A program made the position numbers and the translations under genes. This document shows positions 42,300-50,824 of a DNA stretch of 64,000 nucleotides, piece after piece. The stretch is from Ruminococcus sp. Its GTDB lineage: Bacteria > Bacillota > Clostridia > Oscillospirales > Ruminococcaceae. The stretch is from the NCBI RefSeq assembly GCF_024692365.1, contig NZ_JAILMR010000018.1:58764-122763 (forward strand), read 5' to 3'. Positions within the stretch are counted from its first letter, which is position 1, and each line of letters starts with the position of its first letter. Under the pieces are notes generated by a model. It did no database searches and was not told the origin of the DNA. It saw only the letters and a list, made by a program, of their open reading frames with translations.

Positions 42300-43073
42300 T
42301 TAGTCCCTGAGAAAACCTGTCAGAGTATCGGAGGGTGATGCACCTCTTACCAGCACTCTGCCAAGACCTGAAAGGTAAGCCTGTCTGCCTGCTTCTATCG
42401 CCTTGCGGAAAGCATCTGCCATCATGGGCAGGTCACCCGCAGTTGCAAGAGCTGTGTTTGACATCACTGCCGCCGCGCCCATCTCCATAGCCTCGCAAGC
42501 CTGAGAGGGTCTGCCAATGCCTGCATCTACGATTATAGGCAGGTCAATTTCATCAATTAGAATCTGTATGAAATCCCTTGTTGCAAGACCTTTGTTAGAA
42601 CCGATAGGTGAAGCAAGGGGCATTACTGAAGCAGCACCTGCGTTAACAAGGTCTCTTGCGGTGTTCAGGTCGGGGTACATATATGGCATTACGATGAAGC
42701 CTTCGTTTGCAAGGATCTCAGTAGCTTTGATTGTCTCTGCATTATCGGGCAGAAGATATTTTGTATCGCGCATTATCTCGATTTTAACGAAATCTCCGCA
42801 CCCAAGTTCTCTTGCAAGTCTTGCTATGCGGACAGCTTCCTCTGCATTTCTTGCACCCGAAGTGTTGGGCAGGAGAGTTACTCCCTCGGGGATATGGTCA
42901 AGGATATTTTCGTGTTCCTTGGTGTTTGCTCGTCTTACGGCAAGGGTGATTATCTCAGCACCTGCATTTTCCACTGCCGCCTTTATAAGTGAGAGGGAAT
43001 ATTTTCCCGAACCGAGAATGAATCTTGAATTGAATTCGTGCCCGCCTATGACGAGCTTATCATTGTTTTCCAT
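42300..43073 (-). CDS. thiG: Thiazole synthase
   Basis: The 257-residue TIM-barrel enzyme condenses deoxyxylulose phosphate, dehydroglycine and ThiS-thiocarboxylate to the thiazole phosphate. It has the N-terminal [13 protein letters not shown], the Schiff-base Lys97 in DFVKIEI, the flavin-free phosphate loop [20 protein letters not shown], and [11 protein letters not shown]. It starts 19 bp after thiF. Partners in the operon are thiS, thiF and thiH. Confidence 0.96.
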   Translation of the reverse strand: MENNDKLVIGGHEFNSRFILGSGKYSLSLIKAAVENAGAEIITLAVRRANTKEHENILDHIPEGVTLLPNTSGARNAEEAVRIARLARELGCGDFVKIEIMRDTKYLLPDNAETIKATEILANEGFIVMPYMYPDLNTARDLVNAGAASVMPLASPIGSNKGLATRDFIQILIDEIDLPIIVDAGIGRPSQACEAMEMGAAAVMSNTALATAGDLPMMADAFRKAIEAGRQAYLSGLGRVLVRGASPSDTLTGFLRD

Positions 43074-43092
43074 CTATATCGTCCTTTCGTTA

Positions 43093-43728
43093 TCAGGCAT
43101 CATATTCGCCTGAAATTATCCTGAGTACCATTGTAGCCTGATGTGCGGCGCATACTGCAACACGTGCTGATATAAGTCCAAGACCGTCACCAACATCGCT
43201 TTTGCCGTCACCGCAAAGCCAGAAGTTCTTGGCTATCCTGCGAGTGATTATCTTGTTTGCGCTGTCAAGCCCTGCCATGCCCGAAGCGGCTACCAGCTTT
43301 TTTCCCGGGAAATATTCCAGCGCTGTGTTAACAAGCATGGCTTTTTGTTCGGCATTGTCGAAACATTCGCAGACTATGGGGAAGTCTGCGAGAAGCGTCG
43401 GGATATTGTTTTCATCAAGCTTGACCGTCTGCGAAGTGATGTCACAGTAGGGTGCAATTTTTTTCAAAGTATCAAGCAGGGCGTCAGCTTTGTACTGTTT
43501 CAGCTGTTCGGGAAAATACTGCTGTCTGTTCAGGTTTGAGATATCCACTTTGTCAAAATCGATAAGGTGAATCCTGCCGATGCCTGCACGGGCAAGACTT
43601 ACAGCAACATTAGAGCCAAGTCCGCCCAGACCGCATACCACTACCGATGCTTCTGCAAATTTTTTTTGAATCTCTTTACCGTGACGTTCTTCAAGTGCGG
43701 CGTACATCTCTTCTCTTGAGGGTATCAT
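43093..43728 (-). CDS. thiF: ThiS adenylyltransferase (ThiF)
   Basis: The 211-residue E1-like enzyme activates the C-terminus of ThiS with ATP. It has the nucleotide loop GLGGLGSN (33-40), DFDKVDISNLNRQQYF, and CECFDNAEQK. This short ThiF lacks the C-terminal zinc-binding CxxC region seen in E. coli ThiF and MoeB and is of the type common in Clostridia. Its ATG directly abuts the thiS stop, and the last Gly codons of thiS act as its Shine-Dalgarno (GGGAGG). Confidence 0.93.
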   Translation of the reverse strand: MIPSREEMYAALEERHGKEIQKKFAEASVVVCGLGGLGSNVAVSLARAGIGRIHLIDFDKVDISNLNRQQYFPEQLKQYKADALLDTLKKIAPYCDITSQTVKLDENNIPTLLADFPIVCECFDNAEQKAMLVNTALEYFPGKKLVAASGMAGLDSANKIITRRIAKNFWLCGDGKSDVGDGLGLISARVAVCAAHQATMVLRIISGEYDA

Positions 43729-43923
43729 TTAACCGCCTCCCACAAAGCTTACTACTTCAACTGAATCTCCGTCTTTGAGGACGGTGGTGCTGTACTGAGA
43801 TTTTGGTACTATCTCGAGATTGAGTTCCACCGCTACTCGCTTTGGGTCGTAGCCGTTTTCGTTCAGCAGTTCGTCAACGCTTTTGCCTGAAAGCTCGCGT
43901 TGTTCGCCGTTTAACTTTACCAT
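43729..43923 (-). CDS. thiS: Sulfur carrier protein ThiS
   Basis: The 64-residue ubiquitin-like carrier begins MVKLNGEQRELSG and ends VEVVSFVGGG, with the Gly-Gly tail that becomes a thiocarboxylate. I choose the ATG at 43923, 7 bases after GGAGG. Two longer readings start on or beside that Shine-Dalgarno. It is the first gene of thiS-F-G-H-E-C, right after the riboswitch terminator. Confidence 0.94.
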   Translation of the reverse strand: MVKLNGEQRELSGKSVDELLNENGYDPKRVAVELNLEIVPKSQYSTTVLKDGDSVEVVSFVGGG

Positions 43924-43939
43924 TTTCATTCCTCCAAAC

Positions 43940-43974
43940 AAAAAGGGGGGACTGCACGCAAAAAACAGTCCCCC
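43940..43974 (-). terminator. Riboswitch-controlled terminator before thiS
   Basis: On the minus strand GGGGGACTG and CAGTCCCCC form a 9-bp stem followed by TTTTT. It lies between the TPP aptamer and the thiS Shine-Dalgarno, so ligand binding probably ends transcription here. Confidence 0.9.
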
Positions 43975-43989
43975 GAAATATCGGTATCA

Positions 43990-44074
43990 TATTCCCTACG
44001 TTGGCATTATCCAAATCAGGTTATGGGTCGATAGCTCGGTCGCTATCCTCTCAGCCTGTCTACAAGCTCCCCTT
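43990..44074 (-). promoter_or_regulatory. TPP riboswitch (THI element)
   Basis: The minus strand carries the hallmarks of the thiamine pyrophosphate aptamer in order: GGGGAGC, CAGGCTGAGAGGA, ACCC, ACCTGATTTGGATAATG, CCAACGTAGGGA. It precedes the thiS-F-G-H-E-C operon. Confidence 0.97.
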
Positions 44075-44095
44075 ATTTAAATTTTTAACACAAAT

Positions 44096-44124
44096 ATTAT
44101 ATCACTGTTTTGATCAAAAATCAA
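44096..44124 (-). promoter_or_regulatory. Promoter of the thiamine operon
   Basis: On the minus strand TTGATT (44124-44119) and TATAAT (44101-44096) are 17 bp apart, about 20 bp before the riboswitch begins. Confidence 0.8.
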
Positions 44125-44205
44125 GTACTTATCGGAATTTTCCGGAAAATTTCTTGGAAATGCAGTATAAACGGCTTATTGTCCGTTGAAACGTACTCTC
44201 CACAC

Positions 44206-44234
44206 TTGAATTTGGCGGATTTTTGTGCTATAAT
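44206..44234 (+). promoter_or_regulatory. Promoter of the TerB/ATPase/helicase operon
   Basis: TTGAAT (44206-44211) and TATAAT (44229-44234) are 17 bp apart. The leader to the first ATG is about 180 nt, with no obvious terminator. Confidence 0.78.
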
Positions 44235-44419
44235 ATCAAGAACAGTGTTTTTATACTTTAGGTGTTTGTTACAAGTGAAGTTTTCAGCTGTACTGAGGTC
44301 GCTGAGATAACTAACTATTCTAATTCCCGAACGGTGACAGATATAAAATTCAGTCGGAAAAACGCTGACTGATAAACCGTGATGATCAACAAAACTATCT
44401 GCTGACAGGAGGTGAGCGC

Positions 44420-45943
44420 GTGAAGAATATCGATGATCTTATCGAGCTTATAATGGGCGATCCTAAGCTTCGTGAAAGCAAGACGCTTGGTGAAAAAGTG
44501 TACCGTGATGAACCGATACTGAAACGCGCTTCTCAGCTTGTGCGGGATATCGTTCCGCCAAAAGATGACACTCACGCTCAGCTTATGGAGATGAGAAGAA
44601 TGGTTTATTCTCCCGAAGCACAGTGGCGTTCGCGGGAATGGCTGTTCGGCAAGCAGGGAAAATTTATGGAGGATTTTGAAGATTCCTTTGATAAAAATGT
44701 TCCGTTTGAACACTACTTTCCCATCTACAATGACATGACTCTTGAACAGCAAAGGACATATTTTACATGGCGTACACGTATCAGAAAAGGTGAGTTTTGT
44801 GAAACAAGTCTTTCATACATATTTGTTTATATCTATGAACTTATTAATCTTATCGGGGTGAAAAATGCCCGCGAGGGTTATGACAGCCTAAAAAATTTGC
44901 TTGAACATTACAGTGAAAGTCAGCCAAAACTTAAAAGATTTGTCTCGGCGTGGCTTGATGATATGGTCATTTATTACGGGCTTGATACCTCACTGCTTGA
45001 AAAAAGCGGTATGATCGAGTACGACAAGGCGCTTGCCATTTTGCTTGATATGGACAAACATTCTGATGAAGAAGTGTTTTCTGCGCTTTGTTTAACTTCA
45101 TCATATAATGCTGGAAAGTCTGCTTTTTACAAAGTTTATCCCGAGGATTTTTGTACCGTTTCTGTGCGAAGCTACAAGTCATTTTCGGAGTATTATGGTT
45201 CTCACCGAAAAAAGACATTGTTTGAAAAGCACTTCGGAAAATGCACAGTAAGCGTTCATCAGATGTTCAATTCCGCGGTGTTTTGTCATTACCGTTCCTC
45301 ACCGAAGAACTCGGTTGTAATAGATGATATCCGTCGTTTTTTTTACAGAGGTGGCGAATGGTATACCGAGGGATACGCGGGCAAACTTCACAGCAATAAG
45401 GAAATCGGAATGTTTCTGCGTGCTGTTGACAGCTTGATGCGCAGTAAGTACAAAGAAAAAGCTCGGCTTCAGAATGTTGATATAACGAAGCAGCTTTCAA
45501 AGATAATTACCGAACAAATAGATATTCTGCTTGAAGAAAAAAAGCGCGCCGAGGCTATGCGTGTGGATATCGACCTTACAAAGCTGGGTAGTATTCGCCG
45601 TGCTGCTGATATCACAAGAGATAAGCTTATCGTCGATGAAGAAGATCTTGAAGAGGATATATGTCCTCAGCCTGATATGCAGGAAGATGTTCACGAAGAA
45701 ATTGTTCGGGAGAATACAACTCCACTCGACAGCGGAGAGTATGCATTCATGCAGGCACTGCTTTACGGCGGCGATTATCAGTCGGCTGCGAAAAATGCAG
45801 GTTCAATGCCTTCGGTAATGGCGGACAGTATAAATGAAAAACTTTACGATATTTTTGCAGATACGGTGATCGAGTTTGACGGCGATACCCCCGCTGTCAT
45901 TGAGGATTATGAAGAAGAACTGAAAGGAATGATACTTCCATGA
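44420..45943 (+). CDS. TerB-N / TerB-C domain protein
   Basis: The 507-residue, mostly helical, cytosolic protein matches the TerB-N plus TerB-C architecture. The TerB-N part (about 60-265) has the typical LTLEQQRTYFTWR-like step (here DMTLEQQRTYFTWRTRIRKG), YIFVYIYELIN and GYDSLKNLLEHY. The C-terminal part (about 430-507) has GDYQSAA, the INEKLYDIFAD helix, and a DGDTP...EDYEEEL close, as in TerB-C. These domains occur in predicted stress and defence operons linked to tellurite-resistance-type systems; no enzyme activity is known. A strong AGGAGGTGA precedes the ATG. The stop overlaps the next start (ATGA). It is probably a scaffold or sensor for the ATPase and helicase. Confidence 0.8.
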   Translation: MKNIDDLIELIMGDPKLRESKTLGEKVYRDEPILKRASQLVRDIVPPKDDTHAQLMEMRRMVYSPEAQWRSREWLFGKQGKFMEDFEDSFDKNVPFEHYFPIYNDMTLEQQRTYFTWRTRIRKGEFCETSLSYIFVYIYELINLIGVKNAREGYDSLKNLLEHYSESQPKLKRFVSAWLDDMVIYYGLDTSLLEKSGMIEYDKALAILLDMDKHSDEEVFSALCLTSSYNAGKSAFYKVYPEDFCTVSVRSYKSFSEYYGSHRKKTLFEKHFGKCTVSVHQMFNSAVFCHYRSSPKNSVVIDDIRRFFYRGGEWYTEGYAGKLHSNKEIGMFLRAVDSLMRSKYKEKARLQNVDITKQLSKIITEQIDILLEEKKRAEAMRVDIDLTKLGSIRRAADITRDKLIVDEEDLEEDICPQPDMQEDVHEEIVRENTTPLDSGEYAFMQALLYGGDYQSAAKNAGSMPSVMADSINEKLYDIFADTVIEFDGDTPAVIEDYEEELKGMILP

Positions 45944-47256
45944 AGATACCCAAGAGGATAGCGCAGGCTGTTATCAATTCGCTGAAAGGCGGCGTTGTAC
46001 CCAGGATAGGTCTGCCTTATATCACCGTGGGAAGAGAGGTTGAGATAGACGCACTTCTCCACGATGTCGATATAATCCAGGAGGGCGGCGCGTCATTCAG
46101 GTTCATAGTCGGAAAATACGGCAGCGGCAAAAGCTTTCTTTTGCAGACAATACGCAGTCATGTAATGGATAGAAATTTCGTTGTGGTCGATGCTGACCTT
46201 TCACCCGAAAGACGTTTGCAGGGTACTAAGGGTCAGGGGCTTGCGACCTACAAGGAACTTATACGGAATATGTCTACAAAGACAAGACCCGACGGCGGTG
46301 CGCTGACGCTTATTCTTGACAGATGGATAAGCGGTGTGCAGTCTGAGGCTGCTGCTGAAAGTGGACTTGATATATCTTCTCCCGATTTTTCTGCTGTTGT
46401 GGAAAAGAAGATTTTCGAGGTCATAAATGCCCTTAATGAAATGGTACACGGTTTTGATTTTGCAAAACTGCTGACGATATACTATCGCGCTTCTGTTTCA
46501 GGTGACGATGAACAGAAAGCTAAAGTCGTGAAATGGTTCCGCGGCGAGTACGTAAACAAGACGGAAGCAAAAAGCGAACTCGGAGTAAACATAGTTATCA
46601 CCGATGACGACTGGTATGAGTACATCAAGCTATTTGCAATGTTCCTGAAAAAGGCGGGCTACAGCGGTCTGCTTGTTCTGGTGGACGAACTTGTGAACAT
46701 CTACAAGATACCAAACGCCATTACCCGTCAGTACAATTATGAGAAGATTCTCACCATGTACAACGATACTTTGCAGGGCAAGGCGAAGTATCTTGGAATA
46801 ATAATGGGGGGAACACCTCAATGTATCGAGGATACCCGCCGCGGTGTATACAGTTATGAAGCGCTTCGTTCACGTCTGGCTGAGGGAAGATTCGGGCGTG
46901 AGGGCATTCGTGATATGCTGGCACCTGTGATACATCTTGTACCGCTGACTTATGAGGAAATGCTTGTTCTGACCGAGAAACTTGCTGACATTCACGCGCA
47001 GTTATTTGGCTACGAACAGCGTATAACTCAGGAGGATATGATTACTTTTATCAAGACAGAATTCGGGCGTATCGGGGCAGACAGCCATATTACTCCGCGT
47101 GAGGTTATACGTGATTTCATCGAACTTCTTGATATAGCTTTTCAGAATCCTATGTTGGATATATCAGATTTTATATCTTCGGGCGGAATGGAGTATTCAA
47201 AACCTGCCGCCGAGGAAGAAACCTCCGAAAGCGATTTTGCCGAGTTTGAGATCTGA
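45940..47256 (+). CDS. BrxD-like P-loop ATPase (DUF2791 / BREX ATP-binding family)
   Basis: The 438-residue ATPase has Walker A VGKYGSGKSFLL (57-68) and Walker B LLVLVDELVNIYK (Asp249, Glu250). A sensor region YLGIIMGGTPQ and an arginine-rich segment YEALRSRLAEGRFG follow. This is the DUF2791/BrxD family, AAA+-like ATPases found in some BREX phage-defence loci and in stand-alone operons with TerB proteins and Lhr-like helicases. It is translationally coupled to the TerB gene before it. BrxD is thought to partner the BrxHI helicase, and just such a helicase follows here. The acidic C-terminal tail (EEETSESDFAEFEI) is a possible protein-binding peptide. Confidence 0.85.
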   Translation: MKIPKRIAQAVINSLKGGVVPRIGLPYITVGREVEIDALLHDVDIIQEGGASFRFIVGKYGSGKSFLLQTIRSHVMDRNFVVVDADLSPERRLQGTKGQGLATYKELIRNMSTKTRPDGGALTLILDRWISGVQSEAAAESGLDISSPDFSAVVEKKIFEVINALNEMVHGFDFAKLLTIYYRASVSGDDEQKAKVVKWFRGEYVNKTEAKSELGVNIVITDDDWYEYIKLFAMFLKKAGYSGLLVLVDELVNIYKIPNAITRQYNYEKILTMYNDTLQGKAKYLGIIMGGTPQCIEDTRRGVYSYEALRSRLAEGRFGREGIRDMLAPVIHLVPLTYEEMLVLTEKLADIHAQLFGYEQRITQEDMITFIKTEFGRIGADSHITPREVIRDFIELLDIAFQNPMLDISDFISSGGMEYSKPAAEEETSESDFAEFEI

Positions 47257-47290
47257 ATAATAGTAAAAATGATTCTCTCGGAGGTGAAGA

Positions 47291-47473
47291 ATGAAAAAAG
47301 GAAATATCCATAAGCACATGACCGAGGAGGACGGTTTTGACCGCCGTTTTGCCTGCTGGTGCAACAATCACAACAAGGTGTGGCACAGAGAAAAGGTACG
47401 CCAGCGCAGAAAATTCCGCCGAAAGATGAGAATAATACTTCTGAAAGAAAGAGGACGAGATGAACGTTTTTGA
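47291..47473 (+). CDS. Small basic protein within the TerB/BrxD/helicase operon
   Basis: The 60-residue product starts MKKGNIHKHMTEEDGFDRRF, has a central CWCNNHNKVWHREK with two cysteines and several histidines, and ends in a very basic tail rich in R and K (RQRRKFRRKMRIILLKERGR). A strong GGAGGTG stands 5 bases before its ATG. The gene fills the gap between ATPase and helicase and overlaps the helicase start by 14 bp, so it is very likely translated. The composition suggests nucleic-acid binding, perhaps with a metal in the Cys/His patch. I do not recognise a family. Confidence 0.7.
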   Translation: MKKGNIHKHMTEEDGFDRRFACWCNNHNKVWHREKVRQRRKFRRKMRIILLKERGRDERF

Positions 47474-49724
47474 CCGCTATGCACCGTTCGTGCAGGACTT
47501 CATTTACCGCAATAACTGGGAAAGTCTTCGGGCAATCCAGGCTGCGGCGGGTGATGTGATATTCAATACTGATGACAATTTGCTGCTCACTGCATCAACC
47601 GCATCGGGCAAGACGGAAGCTGCATTCTTCCCTATACTCACGCTGTTCTCCGAGGATATGCCGAGGTCTGTGGGTGCGATATATATCGGTCCGCTGAAAG
47701 CGCTGATAAACGATCAGTTCTCTCGACTTAATGATCTTTGTGAAGACGCAGGTATACCTGTATGGCACTGGCACGGAGATGTTGCACAGTCACATAAGGC
47801 GCGTATGATGAAGAACCCATCTGGTATATTGCAGATTACTCCCGAATCTCTTGAAGCCATGCTTATACGCCGTCATTCGGCGTTGGTGAAGCTTTTCGGT
47901 GATCTGAGATTCATCGTTATTGATGAACTGCATTCTCTTATGCGCGGTGACAGGGGCGGACAGACATTGTGTATCATTGAGCGTCTTTGCAGACAGGCAG
48001 GAGTAAATCCCCGCAGGATCGGACTTTCAGCTACGATAGGCGACCCGCAGGCAGCAGGGGAGTTTCTCTCTTACGGCACAGGCAGGCGTACGGCTGTTCC
48101 GAAGATAGAAGCCAAGGGTGCAAAATGGCGGCTCTCCATGGAGCATTTTTATATCAGCAATGTTCAGGCGGCTGACAGTAATTCACAGCAAAAGGCTCTG
48201 CCCGTACTTGAACAGGCAACGGACAAAGCTCCTGAAAATGCTGATCCCGGAATGGGGTATATATTTGAACATACGCGTGGAAAGAAGTGTCTTGTTTTTG
48301 TAAATTCCCGCGAGGAATGTGAAGCTGTGACCACAACACTCAGGTCATACTGCGAAGCAAAACATGAGCGCGACCGCTTTCTTATCCATCACGGAAATCT
48401 TTCCACAAGCTACCGTGAAACTGCTGAGGCTGCCATGAAAGACGATGACGTTCAGATGACGACAGTCACAACTGCAACGCTCGAACTTGGCATTGATATC
48501 GGCAGACTGGAACGCGCTTTCCAGATAGATGCGCCCTTTACTGTGTCCTCATTTTTGCAGAGAATGGGTCGTACAGGCAGGCGTGATCTTCCGCCCGAAA
48601 TGTGGTTCGTTATCCGCGAGGATATGCCTGAACCGAGGACTATGCTGCCGTCGACAGTTCCGTGGAAACTTTTGCAGGGCATAGCACTGGTGCAGGTCTA
48701 TCTTGAAGAAAGATGGGTCGAGCCGCCGCGATTGGACAGACTGCCGTTCAGTCTGCTGTATCATCAGACCATGAGTACTCTTGCATCATGCGGCGAGCTT
48801 ACTTCCGCACAGTTGGCACAGCGGGTGCTTACACTGAAATATTTCCATCGTATCTCACCAGAAGATTACAAGATACTTCTTCGTCACCTTATCGAGATAG
48901 ACCATATCCAGCGCACAGACGAAGGTGGTCTTATTGTCGGACTGGCGGGGGAGAGAGTAGTCAATAATTTCCGATTCTATGCTGTATTTCAGGAGAACGA
49001 GGAGTACACTGTCAGGTGCGAATCTCAGGAACTTGGTACCCTTGTGATGCCCCCTCCCGTTGGTGAAAAAATCGCTATCGCGGGACAGGTTTGGATAGTT
49101 ACCGAACTTGACCGCAAGCGGCATCTGGTTTTCTGTGAACCTGTAAAGGGGAAAGTTCCTGCATATTTTGGAGATTGCCCCGGGGACATAAACACAAAAA
49201 TTCTCACCAGAATGAAGCAGGTCCTTTGCGAAGATAAGACTTATCCCTACCTTATGAAAAACGCCGCGGCGCGTCTTGCTCAGGCGAGATTTTCAGCTAG
49301 AAATTCGGGAATAGTCTGTGAGAATCTTATCAATCTTGGCGGAGATATGTGGGCACTTTTTCCGTGGCTTGGGACATACTCTTTCTTTGCACTGGAGCGT
49401 TTTCTGAACGTAAGGTGCAGGGAAAAACTGCGTATGCGTGGTCTGGATAGTTGTCGTCCCTACTTCATTCAGTTCACAATGGCGGCGGACGAGTACACAT
49501 TTTTTAGTACACTACGCGAAGAAGCCGCACGTCCTATCGACCCTATGGAACTTGTATATCCGAAGGAAGTTCCGCTGTTTGAGAAGTATGATGAATATCT
49601 TCCTGCCGAACTTGTGCGCAAAGGATTTGCCTACGGCGTACTTGACATAGACGGGATGCTGACTGCGGTGAACAGTTGGTGCGACAGATTTTTCGGCGGC
49701 GAAAAAGCAATACCCTGCTTGTAG
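47460..49724 (+). CDS. Lhr/BrxHI-like DEAD-box helicase
   Basis: The 754-residue superfamily 2 helicase has a Q-motif-like start (NWESLRAIQAAAGDVIF), motif I ASTASGKTEA (45-54), motif Ia YIGPLKALINDQF, motif II IDELHSL (Asp155-Glu-Leu-His), motif III LSATIGD, and motif VI FLQRMGRTGRR. The DELH box and general order match Lhr and its BREX relative BrxHI. The C-terminal 250 residues form the winged-helix/DUF part of that group. It would unwind or translocate on nucleic acid with ATP. It is the last gene of the four-gene unit and overlaps the small basic gene. Full-length Lhr has an extra C-terminal domain missing here. Confidence 0.88.
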   Translation: MNVFDRYAPFVQDFIYRNNWESLRAIQAAAGDVIFNTDDNLLLTASTASGKTEAAFFPILTLFSEDMPRSVGAIYIGPLKALINDQFSRLNDLCEDAGIPVWHWHGDVAQSHKARMMKNPSGILQITPESLEAMLIRRHSALVKLFGDLRFIVIDELHSLMRGDRGGQTLCIIERLCRQAGVNPRRIGLSATIGDPQAAGEFLSYGTGRRTAVPKIEAKGAKWRLSMEHFYISNVQAADSNSQQKALPVLEQATDKAPENADPGMGYIFEHTRGKKCLVFVNSREECEAVTTTLRSYCEAKHERDRFLIHHGNLSTSYRETAEAAMKDDDVQMTTVTTATLELGIDIGRLERAFQIDAPFTVSSFLQRMGRTGRRDLPPEMWFVIREDMPEPRTMLPSTVPWKLLQGIALVQVYLEERWVEPPRLDRLPFSLLYHQTMSTLASCGELTSAQLAQRVLTLKYFHRISPEDYKILLRHLIEIDHIQRTDEGGLIVGLAGERVVNNFRFYAVFQENEEYTVRCESQELGTLVMPPPVGEKIAIAGQVWIVTELDRKRHLVFCEPVKGKVPAYFGDCPGDINTKILTRMKQVLCEDKTYPYLMKNAAARLAQARFSARNSGIVCENLINLGGDMWALFPWLGTYSFFALERFLNVRCREKLRMRGLDSCRPYFIQFTMAADEYTFFSTLREEAARPIDPMELVYPKEVPLFEKYDEYLPAELVRKGFAYGVLDIDGMLTAVNSWCDRFFGGEKAIPCL

Positions 49725-49789
49725 TTCTTTATACGAAAGACGGCAAGCAAATCAATATAAAAATCAATGAAAGCAATGGAGGTAATTAA

Positions 49790-50782
49790 ATGAAAACCGC
49801 AATCGTTTATTATTCGCTTAACGGCAATACCGAGCAGACAGCAAATAAGATAGCCGAAAAGATAGGTGCAGACCTTATCCCCGTTCGTCCTGTAAAGGCT
49901 TATCCCGACACTGGTTTTGCTAAACTTTTCTGGGGCGGAAAAAGTGTTGTAATGGGTGAAAAGCCTAAACTCCAGCCCTATACTTTTGAAGCTGATAAAT
50001 ACGATCTTATAATTTTCGGTTCTCCCGTATGGGCTAACACTATAGCTCCGCCACTGCGCACATTCATCGTAGAAAACCTCACTTCTCTTAAAGGAAAGAC
50101 CTTTGCGGGTATCACTTGTTTTACTGCGGCAGGCGGCGACAAAGCACTCGACAAACTGAAAGGTTATCTCGGTATTGATACCTTAGTGGCTGAACTCTTA
50201 CTTGCCGACCCCAAGGACAAACCCGACCCTGCTAACGACAAAAAGATCGAAGAGTTCTGTGAAAAGCTTGAAAACTATAATAGTATGATCAAATACAGAA
50301 AAGCCGAAATCACCGACCTTGATTCGGTATATGAACTTGTAACTTCTGCTATTGAAGAAATGGAGCGGGAGGGTATCCACCAATGGGATAATGTGTATCC
50401 TGCAAAGGCAGATCTGAAAGCTGATATAGAAAGCGGCACGCTTACTGTCGGTATGGCTGATGGCGATATCGCAGTCATCTATGTCATAAGCAAAGATCAT
50501 GACGAACAGTATAAAAACGGCAGATGGAAATTTCATGACAGTGATTTCCGAGTTATACACCGTCTGTGCGTATCACCAAAATATCAGCACAGAGGTCTGG
50601 CTAAACAGACATTATCTCATATCGAAGATCATCTTAGAAACATCGGAGTCGATTCAATAAGACTTGATGTCTTCACTGAAAATCCCTATGCACTGAAACT
50701 CTATCGAAACAACGGTTACACCGAAGTCGGTCATGCTGATTGGCGCAAGGGCAGATTTCTGCTAATGGAAAAACGCATATAA
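49790..50782 (+). CDS. Flavodoxin - GNAT acetyltransferase fusion
   Basis: The 330-residue protein joins two unrelated domains. Residues 1-160 are a flavodoxin (AIVYYSLNGNTEQTANKIA is the FMN phosphate loop; FGSPVWANTIAPPLRTFI and CFTAAGGDKAL hold the isoalloxazine loops). Residues 167-330 are a GNAT acetyltransferase (FRVIHRLCVSPKYQHRGLAK gives the CoA motif A, ENPYALKLYRNNGYTEVG the C-terminal motif). No stop or frame change separates them. Flavodoxin transfers electrons or reduces quinones, and GNAT moves acetyl groups to amines. How these combine is unknown. A GGAGGT Shine-Dalgarno precedes the ATG. The gene follows the helicase by 65 bp and may have its own control. Confidence 0.88.
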   Translation: MKTAIVYYSLNGNTEQTANKIAEKIGADLIPVRPVKAYPDTGFAKLFWGGKSVVMGEKPKLQPYTFEADKYDLIIFGSPVWANTIAPPLRTFIVENLTSLKGKTFAGITCFTAAGGDKALDKLKGYLGIDTLVAELLLADPKDKPDPANDKKIEEFCEKLENYNSMIKYRKAEITDLDSVYELVTSAIEEMEREGIHQWDNVYPAKADLKADIESGTLTVGMADGDIAVIYVISKDHDEQYKNGRWKFHDSDFRVIHRLCVSPKYQHRGLAKQTLSHIEDHLRNIGVDSIRLDVFTENPYALKLYRNNGYTEVGHADWRKGRFLLMEKRI

Positions 50783-50784
50783 AA

Positions 50785-50821
50785 ACGGGGCTGATACTTT
50801 TGCTGTATCAGCCCCGATATT
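50785..50821. terminator. Bidirectional terminator between the flavodoxin-GNAT and SmsB genes
   Basis: A perfect 12-bp stem (CGGGGCTGATAC / GTATCAGCCCCG) with a 7-base loop has ATATTTTATT on the right and a T run on the minus strand. Confidence 0.92.
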
Positions 50822-50824
50822 TTA

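Noticed and set aside
44420..49724. A complete BREX phage-defence locus
   Set aside because: Only BrxD-like and BrxHI-like genes are present; PglZ, PglX, BrxC, BrxA and BrxB are not in the window.
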